Source: Alphaproteobacteria bacterium
Lineage (GTDB): Bacteria > Pseudomonadota > Alphaproteobacteria > UBA8366 > GCA-2717185
Assembly (NCBI GenBank): GCA_040905865.1
Contig: JBBDQU010000025.1
Span: forward strand, 1-45,582
DNA length: 45,582 nt
Direction of reading: 5' to 3'
Shown here in pieces: positions 44,443 through 45,582 of the stretch. The position numbers and the translations under genes were made by a program. The notes below the pieces were generated by a model, which was not told the DNA's origin, did not search any database, and was given only the letters and a program-made list of their open reading frames with translations. Every line of letters starts with the position of its first letter. Positions within the stretch are counted from its first letter, which is position 1.

Positions 44443-44973
44443 CTAACTGAAGGCTGCGACCACGGTTTCGATGGACAGGAACAGCGTCCGGCTGTCCTCG
44501 GGATATTCGATGAACTCCGCGCAGTGCAGATAGAAGCGCTTCGCCGCATCGTCCCTGGCATGGATCAGAACCGCACCGATGCCGATGCTCTGCGACGCCA
44601 TCGCGATCCGGCGCAGCGCATCCGAAAGCAGGTCCGCGCCGAGCCCCTTGCCCGCATGGTCGCGGCTGACCGCCAGTCTCCCGATCACCGATACCGGGAT
44701 CGTGTCGGGCGCATTGCGCCGCATTCTGCCGGGCGCCGCCGCACGGTCCACCGCGCCGGCCGAGATGCAGAAATAGGCGACGACCCGATTGCCCGCGCAT
44801 ACGACGTAGGTGCGCGAAAACCGGCTTTCATTCTTCAGGGCCCGAAGGCGCAACCAGTCGTTCAGCACGGGGTCGCCGCAGTCGAAAACGGAAAGGTCAT
44901 GCTCGGCCGTGAGGGGGGCGGGGTCCGACAGGCGCGGTTCGCGACGATCCGGTGCGTCGTCTATTTCCGCCAT
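44443..44973 (-). CDS. tacT: TacT-like GNAT acetyltransferase toxin
   Basis: A 176-residue GNAT protein with the TacT/AtaT-like pattern: LSVFDCGDPVLNDWLRLRAL near residue 27, FSRTYVVCAGNRVVAYFCIS, the acetyl-CoA motif RLAVSRDHAGKGLGADLLSD (about 99-118), and a final FIEYPEDSRTLFLSI. Such toxins acetylate the amino group of charged tRNAs and block translation. It overlaps its DUF1778 partner by 13 bases, the usual antitoxin-first order. Toxin activity itself is inferred from family and pairing. Confidence 0.88.
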   Translation of the reverse strand: MAEIDDAPDRREPRLSDPAPLTAEHDLSVFDCGDPVLNDWLRLRALKNESRFSRTYVVCAGNRVVAYFCISAGAVDRAAAPGRMRRNAPDTIPVSVIGRLAVSRDHAGKGLGADLLSDALRRIAMASQSIGIGAVLIHARDDAAKRFYLHCAEFIEYPEDSRTLFLSIETVVAAFS

Positions 44974-45272
44974 GCCGGGGTCCGGCGCAGCAGCGACCTG
45001 AGCTTCGGTCCCGGCGCGGGCGGATTGTCGAGCGCTTGCAGGAACGCGTCGTAGCGCCCGGAATCGAGCACGAACAGCCGTTGATCCAGCAGCACATCGA
45101 CCGCCTGCCGCCGGGCGCTCTCGACCATGAACTCCGTGCGCGTCTTGCCCAGAACCGCCGCTGCATCGTCGATGAGCTGGCGGGTGCCGGTCTCGATCCG
45201 CAGGTTGATGCTGCCCTTCGCCCCAGTCGCGGAGCGGGTGGTTTCGGGTGTGGCATCGTGAGTCTTGATCAT
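44961..45272 (-). CDS. tacA: TacA-like DUF1778 antitoxin
   Basis: A 103-residue protein with an N-terminal ribbon-helix-helix (SINLRIETGTRQLIDDAAAV, then GKTRTEFMVESARRQA) and a C-terminal toxin-neutralising helix (LDSGRYDAFLQALDNPPAPG), as in DUF1778/TacA antitoxins. It would bind its own promoter and the TacT toxin. The start ATG at 45272 has no ribosome binding site and lies at the predicted transcription start. Confidence 0.88.
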   Translation of the reverse strand: MIKTHDATPETTRSATGAKGSINLRIETGTRQLIDDAAAVLGKTRTEFMVESARRQAVDVLLDQRLFVLDSGRYDAFLQALDNPPAPGPKLRSLLRRTPAWRK

Positions 45273-45278
45273 ACCGAA

Positions 45279-45307
45279 AGTATGAATTAATGTATATACA
45301 ATGTCAA
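45279..45307 (-). promoter_or_regulatory. Promoter and palindromic operator of tacAT
   Basis: On the minus strand TTGACA (45302-45307), 17 bases, CATACT (45279-45284): a near-consensus sigma70 promoter. The spacer contains the perfect palindrome TGTATATACA (45291-45300), a likely operator for the ribbon-helix-helix antitoxin. The predicted transcription start falls at the ATG at 45272, so the mRNA is probably leaderless. Confidence 0.75.
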
Positions 45308-45341
45308 TACAATTTGGGCAGTGGAGAACCGGCGTTGCCCC

Positions 45342-45504
45342 TCAACCCCCCATCACCTCCCGCACCCCCGCCACAATCCGGTTGCGCTCCGGAAACACGT
45401 GATCCTCGAGCCCTGGGCTGTAGGGGATCGGGATCTGTAGGGCGCAGGCGCGTTTCGGTGGGGCCTTGAATCTGATACAGTCGTACGGACGTGTTCACAG
45501 GGTG
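45342..45504 (-). pseudogene. C-terminal remnant of a 2-oxoacid dehydrogenase E1 beta-like gene
   Basis: Read on the minus strand, an open frame ends ...KAPPKRACALQIPIPYSPG, then LEDHVFPERNRIVAGVREVM and a stop at 45342-45344. This resembles the last 45 residues of pyruvate/2-oxoacid dehydrogenase E1 beta subunits (transketolase C-terminal domain), which end in P-x-PYSPxLED-type sequences. Upstream, the coding likeness stops near 45504, next to the repeat, so the rest is missing. Low complexity makes this tentative. Confidence 0.42.
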
Positions 45505-45517
45505 TCTTCCGTCCTTG

Positions 45518-45536
45518 CGCACAAAAAAAGACCTGA
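45518..45536. repeat. Second copy of the 19-bp repeat
   Basis: CGCACAAAAAAAGACCTGA, identical to 44369-44387 and in the same orientation. The two copies bracket the tacAT operon and the 2-oxoacid dehydrogenase remnant. Confidence 0.8.
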
Positions 45537-45582
45537 GCTACCCCGGGTTTGACGGACACCTTAGAAAGGGGACACTCCCCGA

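Larger units (their letters stand above)
45273..45582. other. Right-end region: promoter, repeat and a remnant
   Basis: The last 310 bases contain the TacA promoter (45279-45307), a probable remnant of a 2-oxoacid dehydrogenase gene (45342-45504), the second copy of the 19-bp repeat (45518-45536) and, at the very end, TGAGCTACCCCGGGTTTGAC, which resembles the end of an insertion sequence cut by the window. Confidence 0.5.

Overview
The window (about 45.6 kb, GC-rich) looks like a chromosomal segment of an alphaproteobacterium, probably a free-living or plant/soil/marine Rhodospirillales- or Rhizobiales-type organism. This is inferred from general-stress (EcfG-type) promoters of the form GGAAC-N16/17-CGTT, a urt-ure operon behind a sigma54/NtrC promoter, tripartite tricarboxylate transporters, and gene content; no rRNA or housekeeping marker fixes the taxon.

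Region 1 (153-8158) is stress-related: a secreted PRC-barrel protein, an ECF sigma factor with a very short anti-sigma-like partner, a secreted matrixin-type metalloprotease, a glycine-zipper-like membrane protein, and a five-gene operon (hemerythrin, membrane-anchored SRPBCC protein, zinc alcohol dehydrogenase, two short-chain dehydrogenases). EcfG-like promoters drive the membrane protein and the hemerythrin operon in opposite directions.

Region 2 (8208-19757) is a tightly overlapping nine-gene minus-strand operon facing a divergent UDP-glucuronate decarboxylase: sugar-nucleotide epimerases, a glycosidase-epimerase fusion, a B12-binding radical SAM enzyme, a GT4 glycosyltransferase, three tandem paralogous CgeB-like glycosyltransferases, a SAM methyltransferase and a flavodoxin-type reductase. 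It resembles the uncharacterised 'rhizo-twelve' oligosaccharide cluster (name recalled from TIGRFAM family descriptions). Both divergent transcripts carry EcfG-type promoters, so this glycan appears to be made as part of the general stress response.

Region 3 (19852-28066) is catabolic: a family III CoA-transferase, a small unknown protein, a 3-hydroxybutyrate-dehydrogenase-like SDR, a TauD-type dioxygenase, a ketopantoate-reductase-like enzyme and a TctCBA tripartite carboxylate transporter.

Region 4 (28379-31435) is a selenium locus. It has a selenocysteine tRNA (anticodon TCA), a LysR regulator, and a divergent operon of an unrecognised 378-residue protein, a UGSC-motif selenoprotein read through an in-frame UGA with a convincing bacterial SECIS hairpin, and a frameshifted small membrane protein. 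An orphan fliG follows.

Region 5 (32473-43798) is a nitrogen-scavenging operon of twelve genes, urtABCDE-ureDABCEFG, for urea uptake and hydrolysis. It is headed by a sigma54 promoter with upstream NtrC-like sites and has a 14-bp hairpin between urtA and urtB.

Region 6 (43799-45582) is accessory: a MITE-like element, a DUF6429-type protein, a TacAT toxin-antitoxin pair with an apparently leaderless promoter, short repeats, and a likely C-terminal remnant of a 2-oxoacid dehydrogenase beta subunit.
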